Assembly (NCBI GenBank): GCA_023014335.1
Contig: JAECYW010000012.1
Span: 558,001 to 622,000 of the forward strand
Direction of reading: 5' to 3'
DNA from: Galerina marginata
Lineage: Eukaryota; Basidiomycota; Agaricomycetes; Agaricales; Galerinaceae
DNA: 64,000 nucleotides
This document shows positions 1 to 12,942 of this stretch, piece by piece (the first letter of the stretch is position 1; each line of letters begins with the position of its first letter). The translations under genes and the position numbers were made by a program. Under the pieces are notes generated by a model, which saw only the letters and a list, made by a program, of their open reading frames with translations, was not told the origin of the DNA and did no database searches.

Positions 1-442
1 GGAGGAAAAGCCTGATGTTTCCGATACTGAGCTTCCACGTCTTCCCGCTAGCCTTCCGCTCCCCAGTCCTCTTTCAGCACCACTGCATTCCACTCCCGAC
101 CTGCTTGATGCTCCTATTGATGACACCGCACTTTTTTGTTCCCGCTTCCGTATTTCGTGATAGAAAGTACGATACATGCGTGCATATACTCTCTGTGAGG
201 CACTCCGCGGCTGCATAAACGATCGATGTATGTCCGAAACAGGCAACTAAATTTCCAAATCGGCATTTCTAGGATTCTCCAGTCATCAACGGTGTATGGT
301 AGGTGAAGTGGGTATGGAGTGCGATTGTATCTCCCCATGAAATGAATCCTCTCTGTCAGCTCAACGCTGTAGATTGCATGAGATCGCGTGTAAGGCGACA
401 AGTTTCCAATTATAAAGTTACAAGAAATAAAAACGTGATTCC
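1..442. other. 3' intergenic stretch, no gene seen
   Basis: This stretch lies downstream of the beta-glucosidase stop codon. The short open frames on either strand have no recognisable protein character and no convincing splice context. I see no RNA gene or repeat. Confidence 0.5.
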
Positions 443-3400
443 TCAATTCGTCACCGACCCAGTCAAAAGAATATTCCTACTGCTAGCTCCAATTGATATA
501 CCAGTTTGACCGCTTGGAATTTGCCATCGCTGATTGACCGCATCCCAGACCGAAAAATCAAGGCGCGATAATTGCATCGTCACAGTGGTGGTCTGTCCTG
601 GGGTCAGGAATACACTGTCAAAGCCCTTGAGCAATTTAGATGGCGACTTGGCTGAGGCAGGAGGTGAGAGGTATAGCTGAGGAATCTGGGTTTGCCCATC
701 ATTAATCTGTTCAAGCGAGCACAAAGATACCTAAGAGGCACTTACTTCATGGCCGGCAACTGCACCGCTGTTCTGCAAAGAAAAGGTGACAGTGACTACT
801 TTCGTGTGAAGCCTGGTATGAGGAGATCAGCACTGATATGACGAGTTGCTGGAATCCTTTACCATGGATCGAGAGACGAACCAGGTCCCGTGGGGGCCGT
901 ACCTCCGCCCGTAGTTCCAGAAACTTTTAGATTTGAATATTGGAAGGTCGTGTACGACAATCCAAACCCATATTCAAACCTGGGGGTGATATTCGCTTGG
1001 TCGAAGTGCCTGTAGTCTATAAAGAGACCCTCATTGTATGGAATTTGCACAATTCCCGAGCCAGAAGTTATCACTTGGGTGGAATAATCTGTCGCTGCTT
1101 TTGCAATGGTATATGGGAGTCGACCACTTGAAATCAAGTAAGCCGCAGAACGATGTCCATTTTTCCATTGTCAATCACACCTTGGATTATATACGCCATA
1201 TAAAACATCAACCAAGGCGTTGCCTTCAATTATGCTAATGAGCGAAGCCCAGATTGGTCGGCAATTAAACGAATGAACTCACCAGCTTCTTGTCCAGGAA
1301 GGCCGCTCCAGACCTACAAGAGGTTTGATCAACCCCGTTTTTCTATGCATGTTCACTTACCACAGCCGTCACTATTGTAGTTTCGAAGTTAATCAAATAT
1401 GTTTAGATAACCTGAAAGGGACCATACCATTGGCATTGTTGATCCATGGTTCCATGATGATGGGACCGACGCTATTAACCACCACAATTGTGTGAGAGTT
1501 AACGCTTGCGACCTTTGCCACTAAGGCATCCTGTAGTATTCAAAGGGTATTTAACACTGAGCCAAGGTTTAAAAAAAACCGTTTACGTACCCCATTGTGC
1601 CATGATTGTAGATTATTGCGGTCACCGGCATTTCCTATTATACCGTTCCATGAATCTGGAACGTACAGAAAACATGACAGAGTATCCTACCTTCGACGGT
1701 AAGGTACCCTTCTCCGGAATCGGCTGTTATGCAGGCGGGAACATAGTCAAGGACATGAAAAAGGAGTGGTTGCAGAGTGGACTGACCTGTGATGAAAACG
1801 AGAGCCACATCTTTACCAACAGCAACCGTAGCTGCAGCGTTAAGGTCGCTATCACTTGTAGATGACGATACTGTAGTCTTATCCGCATTGGCTCTTGTTG
1901 TGATCGCGTCCAGGGGCTATAGGTTGGTTAAATACGAGAGGAAAATGGACGACAAGATAACGCACAGAAATAAGGTATGGATAGTTGGCCGTGCCGCTTC
2001 CCCAGCCTAACCTATGTTAATTTCCACAAAACAGAGAAAGGCGGCTGAGAACTCACCCATTGCAAGAACCCCATCATCTCCGCTTCTGTCAGAATATCTG
2101 TATGCCATGAATTTAAATATCGGCTCGGTAAACATTCATGGATGCATACCCGTTTGGCCCCTTAGAGCCGTTTCCAGCACCGTTGCCAACAATCCCTATA
2201 CTTTTGGGAGCCTTTAGTGGCAATACGTTGCCCACATTTTTCAAGAGCACAGTAGATGCTGCGCCAATGTCTCGGATAACGCTGAAACAAGCAGCATGTT
2301 AAGTTAACTGAGGTACGAGGGCAAATCACAAATTATTGCACACCTTTTGTGGTTTGCTTGCACGTTGACGTGCTGATTTAGGCCAGAGTTTGAGCTCCAG
2401 GCATTGAAATTGACTGCTGGGAAACCACTGTCTTGCGACATCAAATACCTCATTGCAATTCAAAGTAAGAACAGGCGTATGACAATATGAGGAATAACGT
2501 ACCAGGCAGCTAGAATGCGCGTAGCCATGTCCTGCGGGAGAAATGTGAATTACTGTGAAAATGCAATAAAATGACCAAACCCACATCTACGCGGGATTGG
2601 GGCACAGAGCCTGATTGTACTGCGGATACTAGAGTATTGCCGAAATAGGTTGTCCCTAAGGTTCATCCTGTATGAATAAATCTGACATACTTAGCAAACT
2701 TCTTAATTACCTGAATTGAAAGTGATATCGCCTTGAATATAATACATAAGTCATAGGGAATCGACAGAAAGATGTTTAAATACCTGGCATGGTCATCTTC
2801 AAACGTTGGTAAGTATATGCAGCATCGGAAAGAAGAGGACCTACATCAAGGCCTTTGTTCACGGACAGCGTAGAATGCTACAGAGGTCGTAAGAGCCCTG
2901 CACATGTAAACGTACAGTTACGTACCGTGGCCTGCCAATCTAGAGAAATGTCGCGATAAACGTGGAACTGGACTGGAATGGTATCCAGAGCTTACCCGAC
3001 ATGACATCTGGAAAATTCAGAATTTAACAGGGCATTAATGGCTGAACGAAAATATACTTGCACCCAGGGAATCCAAACTCTCCCTTTAAAATTCCATTCA
3101 AGGTCTTGTCGTTTTCACAGGCGAAGCTTCCATTGACTTTTGGAAAATTAATATTGATAGTCGTCTTGTTCAAAGGTACGTACTCTGGTCTAACATATGC
3201 TTATGTTAAGACACGGATGCAAATCTAGACAACGAACGGTACACTCACTGTAGCTACACATCACGGAGGCGACGTTTGCTTGGACACTTCGTAGGAACTT
3301 TTGAATTTTTGGCTCAGAAAGTGCCTAACTCGAAGGTGGGTATCTTACCGGAAGCGCGTAGAGTTCATGTTGCTGGATTGCAGAATTAAATACTTGTTGA

Positions 3401-4903
3401 ACTAAAGGAAATACAGACATACAGTCCTGGCAATTTTTAAGTGAGAAAGGGGATGCTGAACGAAGGTCATGAGGTACGACCAACCTATCATCAACAATGG
3501 AAGAACTAGAGTCTCTGAAGTGTTCTTGTTCGTTGTTGATAAAGTGCTTGGCACACGCTAAATAGCGCGTCAGGACTTGAGACGAGGTTATTGGCGCTGA
3601 AATTGTTACTACCTTGGACCCCGTTCGACTGTATGCCCATGATAGTCTCATAGGCACCCTCGCCAGATAGATAAGGATCGGCGCCGAATCTGAAAGTCGA
3701 TGAGCGTTCTAAAATGAGTGGTAGTGGAAATAGCGCACCCCTCCCAGTTTCTTCCTGCGGCGGGAGTGCGAGCGAGATTCCTGTCCTTATTTTAGTAGTC
3801 GAAATAAAGCCTCATACTGAAATCACACATCATTGGGCCTAAAGCTACGTTTACGCCCTTTCCACGAAACTCTGCACCAAGTGCAGTTCCGCGTGACCTC
3901 ATCAATGTCCGATTGAAAGTCGCGGCAACATTGATTTCCCTATGAGAAATGAGTTAGCTATTATTTCTCTGGAATAAAAGGAAATGGTATCATCTTACGC
4001 GGGGAAAACAGACACAAGGTCTGTATCGCGCACGCCGACGGGACTGTCTATTGGACGAACCGGTCGTAAAGAGATCCAGCGACTGAACTAAGAAGCAGGC
4101 ATACCTTCTAAACAGAGTCCGGGAAATGATATTTTCGATATGGCAGGAGTATTGCCAATGCAATTGCCTGCATATGCCATCCAGAATTCATGTGGAAAAG
4201 AGATCGGAGAAGTGGCTTACCGCCTTGCCACCCAACCCCTAGGGTCGTGGTCGAATAATTTCAATAAAACTTGACGGCATTTATTCTGGAACAGATACGG
4301 CCATACCTGTTGCCAGAGTCACTTTATCTTGAAGAGATAACTGCTTGAGGGCGGCTTGAGCCTGAGATAGTGCCTTAATAACGATGATGGAAAAGATAGC
4401 TGTCCCATACTTTTACGTATGCAGCCTTCCATTCAGGAGACATGTTTGCTATGAAAATGGAGATTAAATCGAAGAAGAGCATCAAAAAAATTCAAAATAT
4501 CACCTGGAGTAGCGCTACTACTTGGTGAAGTGGTCGAAGACGTCGTTGTTTTGGTGGTAGGTGAAGCGGTTACAGAGGTTGAGGTCGTAGAAGGCGGGGC
4601 CGTGGAAGACGACGACGCCGCTCCAGGTAGGCACTGAGAGTAATCTACAGAAAATGAGTAAGGAGTCTACCATGGACAGGTCACTGTGTATGACTGACAA
4701 GCATTTGAGGAAACGCATGTGGACCCCGCAACACAAGTAGTGCCTCCAGTCCTTCAAGACTTTAGAATGCGTCTAAAATCAAGGAAAAGAAGAATGTGGC
4801 ACCATCCAATTCCTCCACATTGTTGATAAACAGCTTGTTGTGAGGCTACGCCCGCAATGAATCGCGCAAGAATGGCATACAGGGATAAAACTCGTCGCGC
4901 CAT
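443..4903 (-). CDS. Secreted GH3 beta-glucosidase with N-terminal CBM1
   Basis: Family 3 beta-glucosidase that would release glucose from cello-oligosaccharides outside the cell. The start at 4903 opens a hydrophobic signal segment ([20 protein letters not shown]). A fungal cellulose-binding module (CBM1) follows, with four cysteines: [10 protein letters not shown], then after a splice (exon 1 ends at 4803, exon 2 begins at 4751) [13 protein letters not shown] and NAYYSQCLP. A Ser/Thr-rich linker at about 4520-4620 leads to the GH3 core. Seen there are [70 protein letters not shown] and the nucleophile motif MS-DWQAT, whose catalytic Asp follows an intron. The C-terminal fibronectin-III-like domain ends at the TGA at 443. 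More than a dozen short introns interrupt the gene and not all were fixed. The layout matches CBM1-bearing GH3 enzymes of wood-decay basidiomycetes. No frameshift was noticed. Confidence 0.92.
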
Positions 4904-6628
4904 ATCTGAATCGATACGGTACAAGACTAGAGTTTTCAAAGGCATCTTTTTGAGCGAATCCTTAAAGATATCACGAGTAAACCTCGGCTTCTAATGTCGT
5001 CGAAGAAAAGGAAGCATTGGCAAACAGAACGATCGACGCCATTATGAAGCCCATCTGACCGAGAAGACTTCAAAGTCTGGATAAATCGCGGACTGAGGAC
5101 GGGAGGATGATGTGCAGCCGACGTAGAAACGTAGCTGGATCGACAAACAGTGTGTTTCAAGCCTAGGAATTCCAATACAGGTTTCCGATTTTGGAGATTC
5201 GACTCTCGGCTGGAAGGGAACGAAACTAGTCCAGAGTCAACCAATATCGACGCACAGACGGATTTCACACCTATTCCATTGTCTGGGCTATTGTACTGTA
5301 GGCTTTGATTGCAAAACCAAGCGGGATGGTTTGTTAATTTTCTGTCAACGTGTCATCCCGACCTTTGCTTGGCACCAACCATGTCGATAAATCCTCGCGA
5401 AATAAGATAAGTAGGCGTCAGCCTATGTACAACAGTGTGGCAGCCAGCTCGACCAACGGTAGTAGTTTCAGGTGACTTCATTCCGTCACTGGCAGTTCTC
5501 CTGTCAATTCACTGAGAAGCTCGCTACCTTGAGTCTCCTTCCTGGGGAAGCCCAAGGCTTATGCAGGGAATAAAAGAGAACGCAGATGTGCTGCCGAGCA
5601 TCACTTGAAAGTCACAAGGCTGGTGAACGTCAGAACAAGTGTCGAAGAGTGTCTGGTTCAAGTCCGAGTCGTTGGCCGCCTTGTGCAACGTCGGGGCTCG
5701 GGCAGCCGGGCAGGTGACCCGTTCGGCTGCCATATTTGGTGTTCGTAGCCGTCTTTGACCTCCGAGGCTCTGACCGCCGCGCCGTGAACGCCTCTCGATA
5801 GATCTAGAGCGATGTCGCCTATGATAGTAAACACGGCAAAATTATTGGGCACCAAGGGAAGGGTTTCGGAAATTTAGAATTGGATTCAGAAATGAAAGGG
5901 TAAACCTCCCTGTTGTTTCTTCTAATGTTTTTTTTTTTATTTACAAAAAGGGTAGTATTATTTAAATTTACACTGCGTGGACCCAGTACAGCGGGGTCTG
6001 TGGGGGATGGCGAAGATAAATACAACAAAACCAAATGTAATTCGCACTTTTGAGGCCAGATTTCCAGCTCGCTGCGGGCCAAGGCTGAAGTAAATTCCAA
6101 AATAGGCAACCAACCTTCCCTAGAGTGTTGATTCCATTTTGACCCTAGTAGATTATGAAGCTTCACGAAAATAAGAACATTCCTTGAAAAGAGCACGAAC
6201 AAGTTATAACTAAAGGTCGCCTTGTGGAAAAAAAGCAAGAGTTCCACACGAAAAAGAAATAAGTATTATCGAGTATCGAAGATGAAAAATGAAGTAAAGT
6301 ACGGGCCGCAAGGTAAGAAGTATGTATGTAACAAGCAAGATGTAACAACCAGTATGTCCTGTATGATCAGGCTGCCGGAAGAAAAACGTCTCAATAAAAA
6401 AGGACGAAAGGACGAGGACGAACGAGAAGAAAAGGCAAAATCGTGAAATGCTATACGAGTCTGTTTGCGTCTGCGTAACTGTATAAGTTATAACTGCGTT
6501 ATCGTTCCAAATAATTGATGAGGGTCGTGGGGTCGTAACTCGTGATGTGTCATGAACAAAACCGAAAGATTAAAAATTGAAGGGAAAGTTCGAAGGGCAA
6601 AACGTCGGCGGCGGCGACGAGCAACTCC
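4904..6628. other. Intergenic: beta-glucosidase promoter side and kinase 3' flank
   Basis: About 1.7 kb separates the beta-glucosidase start from the kinase stop. It must hold the beta-glucosidase promoter. Open frames on the minus strand (5524-5855, 5819-6247) have low-complexity or unconvincing translations and no family signature. An 8-bp perfect inverted repeat (GGCAGCCG at 5701-5708, CGGCTGCC at 5724-5731) is the only structure I noticed. Confidence 0.5.
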
Positions 6629-8913
6629 CTATCTGCCCCTCGCAGGGCTGCCCGACTTGATCCGGATTTGCTCATTCGCCTGTGCCGCGTTCTGCTTCAC
6701 CTTGGACAGAGGTGACATGGCGCTCAAGGCGTTCTGCGCCTGCGCCTGGTCGCGGGTGCGGCTTGTAGGCGCGATGCCGCAGTTTCTGGGTGCGAGCTCG
6801 CCGCATTTGACGTGTGTCCTGCATGAGAAAAAAAGAATTAGTATCGGGTCGACACGAAAATGAAAAGAAAATGGAGAGAAAATAAAAAAGGAAGAAGAAA
6901 CGAACCTCAGCCCACAGTCATCACACTCCAACACAGGCTTCCACCCGATCCTCTTCGCACACAAATCGCACTTTCCCACCAGAAGCCCACTCGAGAAGAG
7001 AATCTCCAGCGGGTTCCACCCATTGCCTCCACCCCCGCCACTGCCCTCCGGGCTCCCATTATGGTTCGGCGATACCGAGCCGCTGCTCCGTTTCTGCTTC
7101 GCGCCGGGCTTGAGCAGCGTGAAGCGGTGTACGAGCGGCGCGACGTAGTTCCCGTGCAGGGAACGGATCGTGGACCCGCCTTCCGTCGCGTAGGCCGTGG
7201 AGATGGCCGAGCGCGAGTGCGCCTGGGAGTGGGTGTATGAAGAGGCGAAGGAGGAGGGGGCGATGGCAGTGTGGTATGAGTCGAGGGAGGCGATGGACAT
7301 GATGGAGCCGGGGCCGAGGGGGTCTATGTAGTTGGTGGCGTCGGGGTGGTTGCGGATTGTGGATGTGCCTTGGATGGAAGCGGATGGGGAGGGGGACGCG
7401 GAGGGCGGTGTACCGGGGAGGACCGGCGTCGGGGAGGAGTTGGGGTCTGGGGAAGGCCGGATGGTTAGAATTGATGAGAGGGATGGCGGGATAGGCGTCA
7501 TTGTTGAATGTTGGGACTTTATTACGGTCGTGCTGTAATCAGATCCGGTCGAGTCGCCGCGGTTGAGCAGGGGTTCTTTGCCTATTGTATGGCAAACCGA
7601 TTAGAATTTGGTGTACATAAACAAGAGGGGAAAACGGTGGGACGTACTCAACGACGAATCACTCCAGTCACTTTTCAGCCCCACACCGGACAGCGCGCTA
7701 ATAGCCTCCATGAGCTCCTCGTCGGTATCATCGTCGCTCGCCCCGCCTCTGATGTCTTTCCCTACCCCTAATCCAAAGCTAGGAATACGCGGAGCCATCC
7801 CAGGCTTCTTTCCCCCAGTCATAAATCGGATACTGCCCAAGTGCATATCGTCCCCTTCGTCAGGCCGGGCCAGCACCTCCGCTTCGATCAGCCTTAACCT
7901 CTCTAGGATATCTCTGGTGGTAGGACGCTCAGCGGGATTCGTCGCCAGGCAGTCGATGCATAGCTTGTAAAAATCGTCCGGGCAGCCAGGACTCATAAGC
8001 TTCTTGACCTCTGCCAGATCGATGCCAAATGTCGGCGCTGTCCGCTTGAAGTGGTTCTCGTCGGCCAGCTTCCTCGCCCCAATCTCGCAGAAGATGATGC
8101 CGAGTGAGAATATATCCGTCGGCAGATCAAATTCGTCTCCTAGAAGAATCTCTGGGCTCATATAGGAGTCGGTCCCGCAGAACGTGAGTCTTTTCGACTC
8201 CTCCTCGTTCCTCGCTGCGATCCGCGCAAAGCCAAAATCTGTCACCTTCAGCCGGCCATTCGAGGTGACCAGCAGGTTCTCGCCCTTCAAATCGCGGTGG
8301 ATGCACTTCCGTGCATGGAGGTATGCAAGCGCGCGCGTAACGTCCGTGGCAAAGGACAGCCGGAGCTTCCACGGGAACGGTTTGTGCTTGTCGTGGATGT
8401 ACAGGCGCACGTTGCCGTTTTCGATGAACTCGGAGATGATGAAGATGCGGTTGTCGGGTGGCGGGGCGCGGCTCAGTCCGATGAAGAGGCAGATGTTGGG
8501 GTGCCGGCATTCTTTCATGAGCCGCCATTCGCGTTCGAAGTATTTGGCGACATCGTATTCCGTGGAGGGGAGGACTTCCTTGATGGCGACTTCTATTCCG
8601 AGGTATGTCCCTGTGGGTGGTGTAAAATCGTAAACTCCAGGGAAAACTGGATGGGTGCAAGGAGAAACAGACAGACCCTTGAATACATTCCCAAAGGAGC
8701 CTGAGCCCAGCTTCTTCCAGTTGCCTTTGATATCCTATATAAAGAACTCGATTTCAGTGATAATGTCCCAAGTAAAATTGTCTGGAAGGATCAGGGGAGA
8801 CTCGAAAAGAGGTATAGACATGGCACCTCCCCGAAAGAGACGAGCGATCTAGGTTCAAATGGGCGATCTTGGAGATGGGGGAAAAGGTAGGTGGCCCGAC
8901 AAACAGACTCCAT
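6629..8913 (-). CDS. TKL-family protein kinase with C-terminal C1-like zinc finger
   Basis: Predicted cytosolic Ser/Thr (tyrosine-kinase-like) protein kinase. The Gly-rich loop LGSGSFGNVFKG, the lysine in VAIKEVLP, the catalytic loop HRDLKGEN, the DFG motif in KVTDFGFARIA and the SPEILLGDEFDLPTDIFSLG segment are all visible, so it should be active. The intron at 8611-8676 joins VFK to GTYLG. After the kinase domain comes a long Ser/Pro-rich region (about 7000-7600 on the DNA). A cysteine-rich finger follows, CDLCAKRIGWKPVLECDDC-GLR-THVKCGELAPRNCG, with an intron between GLR and THVKC; this resembles a C1 domain. Such kinases with a C-terminal C1 are known in basidiomycetes. The stop is TAG at 6629. 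The start is uncertain: the ATG at 8913 reads in frame through an intron into DIKGNWKK, but an alternative ATG at 8997 (MHSDAFDVIPYD, followed by a strong GTGAGT donor) is also plausible. Confidence 0.85.
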
Positions 8914-8997
8914 GCAAGCAATGGTGTTCCTCAGCCAATAAAAAAACTAAAATTGACTCACGTCGTAGGGTATCACATCAAAAGCATCTGAATGCAT

Positions 8998-9606
8998 CCT
9001 CGCCTAATGCCTTATGGTACGACAGTAGCTCCCAAATGCAACTCTCGCGGTTGTGGTAGTCGAGCCCGGAGCCTGGGTATAATCTGCCATGGTCTAAGCC
9101 AGTGAACAACGACGACAAAAGTGAACGATAGACAGACCTCAGATGTGCTACAAGAACCGCGGTGAGGAGAGGGGAAAGGAACAAAAGGTCAGAGCGTGGG
9201 CAGCACCTGGCCGGTGGTGAGGGCAGGAGCTCCGTCGCTGATGTCGTAAAAAGACAGGGGCCCTGCTGATGTAATCACCCGTCATTCATCATCACCGCCA
9301 TGCCAAGACTGGGCTCTGGTGCTGTACCGCGTCACTCATCAAAATTCGCCGTGGGTATGTGGACACTGCTACAAATGTCTTCGCATTGGCAAGCAGACGG
9401 GAGGGTAAGTAACTTCCGAGATATCTGTCGCCCGCTGGCTTCGTTTTTTTATGTAGGCGGCATGGTGTTGAATACATGATTGGCTGAGACTTTTTGATCC
9501 CATCCTAGAGGTAATTACTCGACTTCACGGAGCAAATTTGATTTAACCGATCCAAGTTGTGAAAAAAAAAATACAGAGACGAACTGTTACTAAGGTAGAA
9601 CATCAA
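8998..9606. other. Intergenic, kinase upstream region and MBL 3' flank
   Basis: This lies between the kinase 5' end and the stop codon of the left MBL gene. It should contain the kinase promoter and possibly a 5' non-coding or short first exon of the kinase. No other gene was recognised. Confidence 0.4.
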
Positions 9607-12064
9607 CTAAATTCCGGGATTTCTTTGAAATCGGACAATAGCCAAAGTAACATCAACAACACCAGTACCAGGATCCGGCTTAAACGACACAACCCCGTTG
9701 TCGAGATGCATCCTCAGCGGTTGTCCGGCAGAATCTTTGAATACGAGAGAATCCGTGCGGGTCGGGTCGCTGGCGTAGGGCTTGACGGTAATTCGGAAAA
9801 CAACGTCGGGTATGAGTTGATTTTGGGTGAGGTTTGTGAAGACTTCAAAGTGCGGCTCAGTGTTGTAAAACCATCTGTTGAGATTATATTTAGTATGGTC
9901 CATATACCGCAAGTTGAAGGACGGTTGATTGGGCGCCGCCGCCAGAATCAGATTTCCAGTGGCGTCCATGTCAAGATAATTTTCGACAGGGTCTTTGGCT
10001 GAGTGGATGGTGAGGCGGAACGTAGAGGTGTGGGAAATAGCGGCGCGAGGCACGTCGTATGGCTTAGCCTTCAAGAATTGGTTGTGGAGAAAGGTGAGAT
10101 AGTCTTCATCGTCCTTCGTCGCGTAAAAGGAAAAATCAATTTCTCGAACACCGTTAACGTTTGAAAGATCGACAGGGATCTCAGCCAGGAAATCGGTGGC
10201 CAGGTAGAATACGCGAACTTTTTGGTTCCATTGTTGCGGCGGCAGCAGAGGATTGGATTGGGAAAGTAGATCTTTGAGGAGATCGTAGACGTAGTCCAAT
10301 GGGATAGATGCGCCATCCGTTACAAATACCCTGCAAGGAGTGGTGGTGCCTTGTACAGTAAGAATGAGATGAGACATGATCCCGGCCAGAACTGAGGGTT
10401 TGGGGTGACCGAAGGGGTACAGATTCCCCGAAATCACATAATTGTTTGCGCTGTGAAAATGTTATCAGCGATGAGGATATCAGCGATGCGAACAGTGTGC
10501 TTTACTCACGTAAACTTCGAGTAGAAATTACGAACCAGCCTCGCTTTGCGAAGATCATCGAGGGCATTACTGTCGAGGCAGCTGAATAGAGTTTCGAAAT
10601 ATTTAGGGTCGGCCTGCTTATCTGTTGCAATTGAGTTCTGGAACGTTGTTTTAAACGCTTTTTTGTCGAAAGGGAAGGTAATTTTGCTGGCACCTGGAGT
10701 CGTATCCCCGATTGCGCCGGTCGCTATAATTTGGGTCTTCCTGTCCGCGTATCTGGCAAGCAGAGCGTCTGCAAAAGCCCGTAGTTCTAGCGCGTTTTGG
10801 AGGTTGAAAGACTGGTTGCCGACTTTTGCTGTCGTCGCGTAAAGCTCCACGTATACACCGAATGAATCGGATAGCCTCTGGAGCGCAACTTCGAAATCTG
10901 CTTCTTTTGCTTCGTTGATGACAATCCAATCTAGCATGGGGCTACCATGAAGGACCCCGAATTTAAAATCGGCGAATTTGGCAGGCGGTGACGGCGGAGT
11001 GATGAGAGCGAGTGCACCATACTGTAAGGCAAGCATGGTAAGATAGAAGAAGAATTTCTTTTCATGTTCAATGTCGCCGGAACCGACGTAATCTCCATCG
11101 TTGTCTGCCCACTGATTGTTATATTCGGAGCCGTGGTGTGGGACTTTGAAAATTCCTACGGCAGGCATCGGATTCCCAGCGGTCGCCAAGCTCATCCTGT
11201 TAAGAATGTACGATGGAAGCCCGTCGCCGGTTGTGACGAGATTGAGCTGAGAGTTGCCCACGACACCCGTGTCCAGCCACAGAGTGATGATACTGACAAA
11301 AAGGAAGCGTGAGTGAAGAGAATTTTGAGGAAAGTGTACGCTTACCTAGACCAGTTTTGCGTGCTTTGATCGAGATCATGTTTTTGCCATTGGTATTGAT
11401 AGTCGGTGGGTTGAGGATAAGGATTGCGAGGTTCGCCATCAACCATTTTAAACAGGCCTGCGAGACTTCCGTTTTTCATGTTCGTTGGTATATCTGGGTC
11501 AGGTATGGCGGGTAGAACGAGAGGGTCAGGGACCTCCGATAGGCCAAAACTGCCGTGGTTAACTTGATCGAGAAATTGGGCCAAAGGATAGTCGAAGGGT
11601 GGAGCGCCGGGTCTGTAAAAAGTGGAATTCAAAACGACAGGTCCCCTGAAGTTGGCAGGTATAGTCATATCGTTCCGTAAGAGTCGGTTTATGCCTGAGC
11701 GAAAGCGTCAGAAGATGTCGTAGAAAATGGAAGACAAGCAACGGACCGTCCATATGGTCACTGTCTGGATGGGTAACAATGATTCCGGCCAAATTATCGA
11801 TGACGCCATCCCTTTGAGAGGAACAGTACCTGTAGAGCGCGCGTTTGAGATACTGATAGTAAGCACTCAAGGGGGCCTTGTTTGCAGGAAGGGGTATAAC
11901 AGGACTTGGGTTAACTGGACCTCCGTCGATGAGCCAGTACTCTAGATGAGATGAGAAATGGATTACAGTGAAGAGGAAAAGGACAGACTTGGAGGCACGT
12001 CGGGAGTTTGAAGGAGAAGAGTGTCGCCGTACGCAGCATAAATAACGATCAACTTGAGGGACAT
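9607..12064 (-). CDS. ComEC-like metallo-beta-lactamase-fold protein, left copy
   Basis: Predicted 748-residue MBL-fold hydrolase of unknown substrate. Five exons were traced: 12064-11989, 11941-11747, 11694-11346, 11292-10510 and 10450-9607; their lengths sum to 749 codons with the stop. It begins MSLKLIVIYAAYGDTLLLQT, with no signal peptide, then YWLIDGGP. Metal-site motifs follow: THPDSDHMDG (His83, Asp85, Asp87, His88), TGDG (Asp230) and VPHHGS (His259, His260). This order (HxDxDH, Asp, HHGS) is that of the ComEC/Rec2-type MBL branch rather than of secreted beta-lactamases. No ComEC transmembrane part is present. The roughly 480 residues after HHGS have no family I recognise. It is divergently paired with the giant protein gene at 13850, and the pair recurs at 53.2-64 kb, which suggests a joint function. 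Direct nuclease or phosphodiesterase activity is inference only. Confidence 0.8.
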
Positions 12065-12145
12065 AACTGTTTGAGATTACGGAAGACGTATGAAGAAGGT
12101 TTATATCGTGGGGGGATGGCCGGTTCTCGGGCCCATTTGAACGAT

Positions 12146-12676
12146 CTATGGCATAGCTATGCAAGGGGATAGTGGGATTAGCATTCTATTCCCATGTAAA
12201 TTTACCTTCCAATCACTTGGTTTGAAAGTTAGTTCTGAACACGGCACATACGCCGAGTCCCTATTCCAGGATTTGTAAGTGAGACAGCCATGAGTCAACA
12301 CCCAAATTCCACAGATCAAGAAGAACTCATGAAGAACCTCAGGAATATCCCCGATTTCTGTTGCAAACTTGACATGCATGCCAATGATATCACAGTCACC
12401 TGTATCATCCCATGCGAAACAATCTTTGTACGGAACAATGCTTTGACCAGGTGACAGCTGGATGTACCCGATCGTTTTGGTTTCCTGTCGTTGGCGTTCG
12501 AGTTCAGGTTTAGCAATGAAGTTGAATGAACTGAGGACGACGATGATGCCATCCAGAGACGTCTGTTTGTTTGTATATATTTGTCCAGGTCGTCCAGCCT
12601 TAGCTGGTTTAACGTTACTCTTGCAGTTGTAAATAATGGCAGAGAGAGAGACAGGAGTGAAAAAAAAAAGATATTC
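12146..12676 (-). pseudogene. Unassigned exon-like ORF or gene relic in left spacer
   Basis: An uninterrupted minus-strand frame runs from an upstream stop at 12677-12679 to TAG at 12146. Its middle reads like real protein (TIGYIQLSPGQSIVPYKD, then CFAWDDTGDCDIIGMHV, then DIPEVLHEFF), but I do not recognise the family. There is no good ATG at the 5' end; internal methionines begin at 12379, so it would need an upstream exon that I cannot place, or it is a fragment. Related DNA occurs in the opposite spacer around 62880-62960, where the frame is broken. It lies immediately upstream of the MBL gene on the same strand. It could be a live exon, a remnant of a third cassette gene, or chance. Confidence 0.35.
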
Positions 12677-12942
12677 CTACAAGCGTTGAAGTAATCTTCC
12701 GAGTCCCAAAAATTCTAATTCTCTGTTTTTTTTTTCGTGGTGAGTTTGAAAGCAGGAAAAACTCGAAAATTTTATAGTGCCTGCTGTCAACCTGCTGCAC
12801 ACTACATATAAAACTTGATCCCAAATCGCGCACTTAAAATACTACGTACGAAAAACTGCGGTCTAGAAATCTGAATTGTTCACCCTGTCAGCGCTTTATT
12901 TTAGATTTACCCCATGCCTTGAAGTCGTGAGTGAATTCTTCC

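Noticed and set aside
5648..5675. tRNA-like B-box (GGTTCAAGTCC)
   Set aside because: The flanking bases do not form a T-stem and no acceptor or anticodon arm could be drawn.
5819..6247. Minus-strand open frame of 142 codons
   Set aside because: Phe/Leu/Ser-rich translation over AT-rich DNA, no motif, no splice context; best read as chance in an intergenic stretch.
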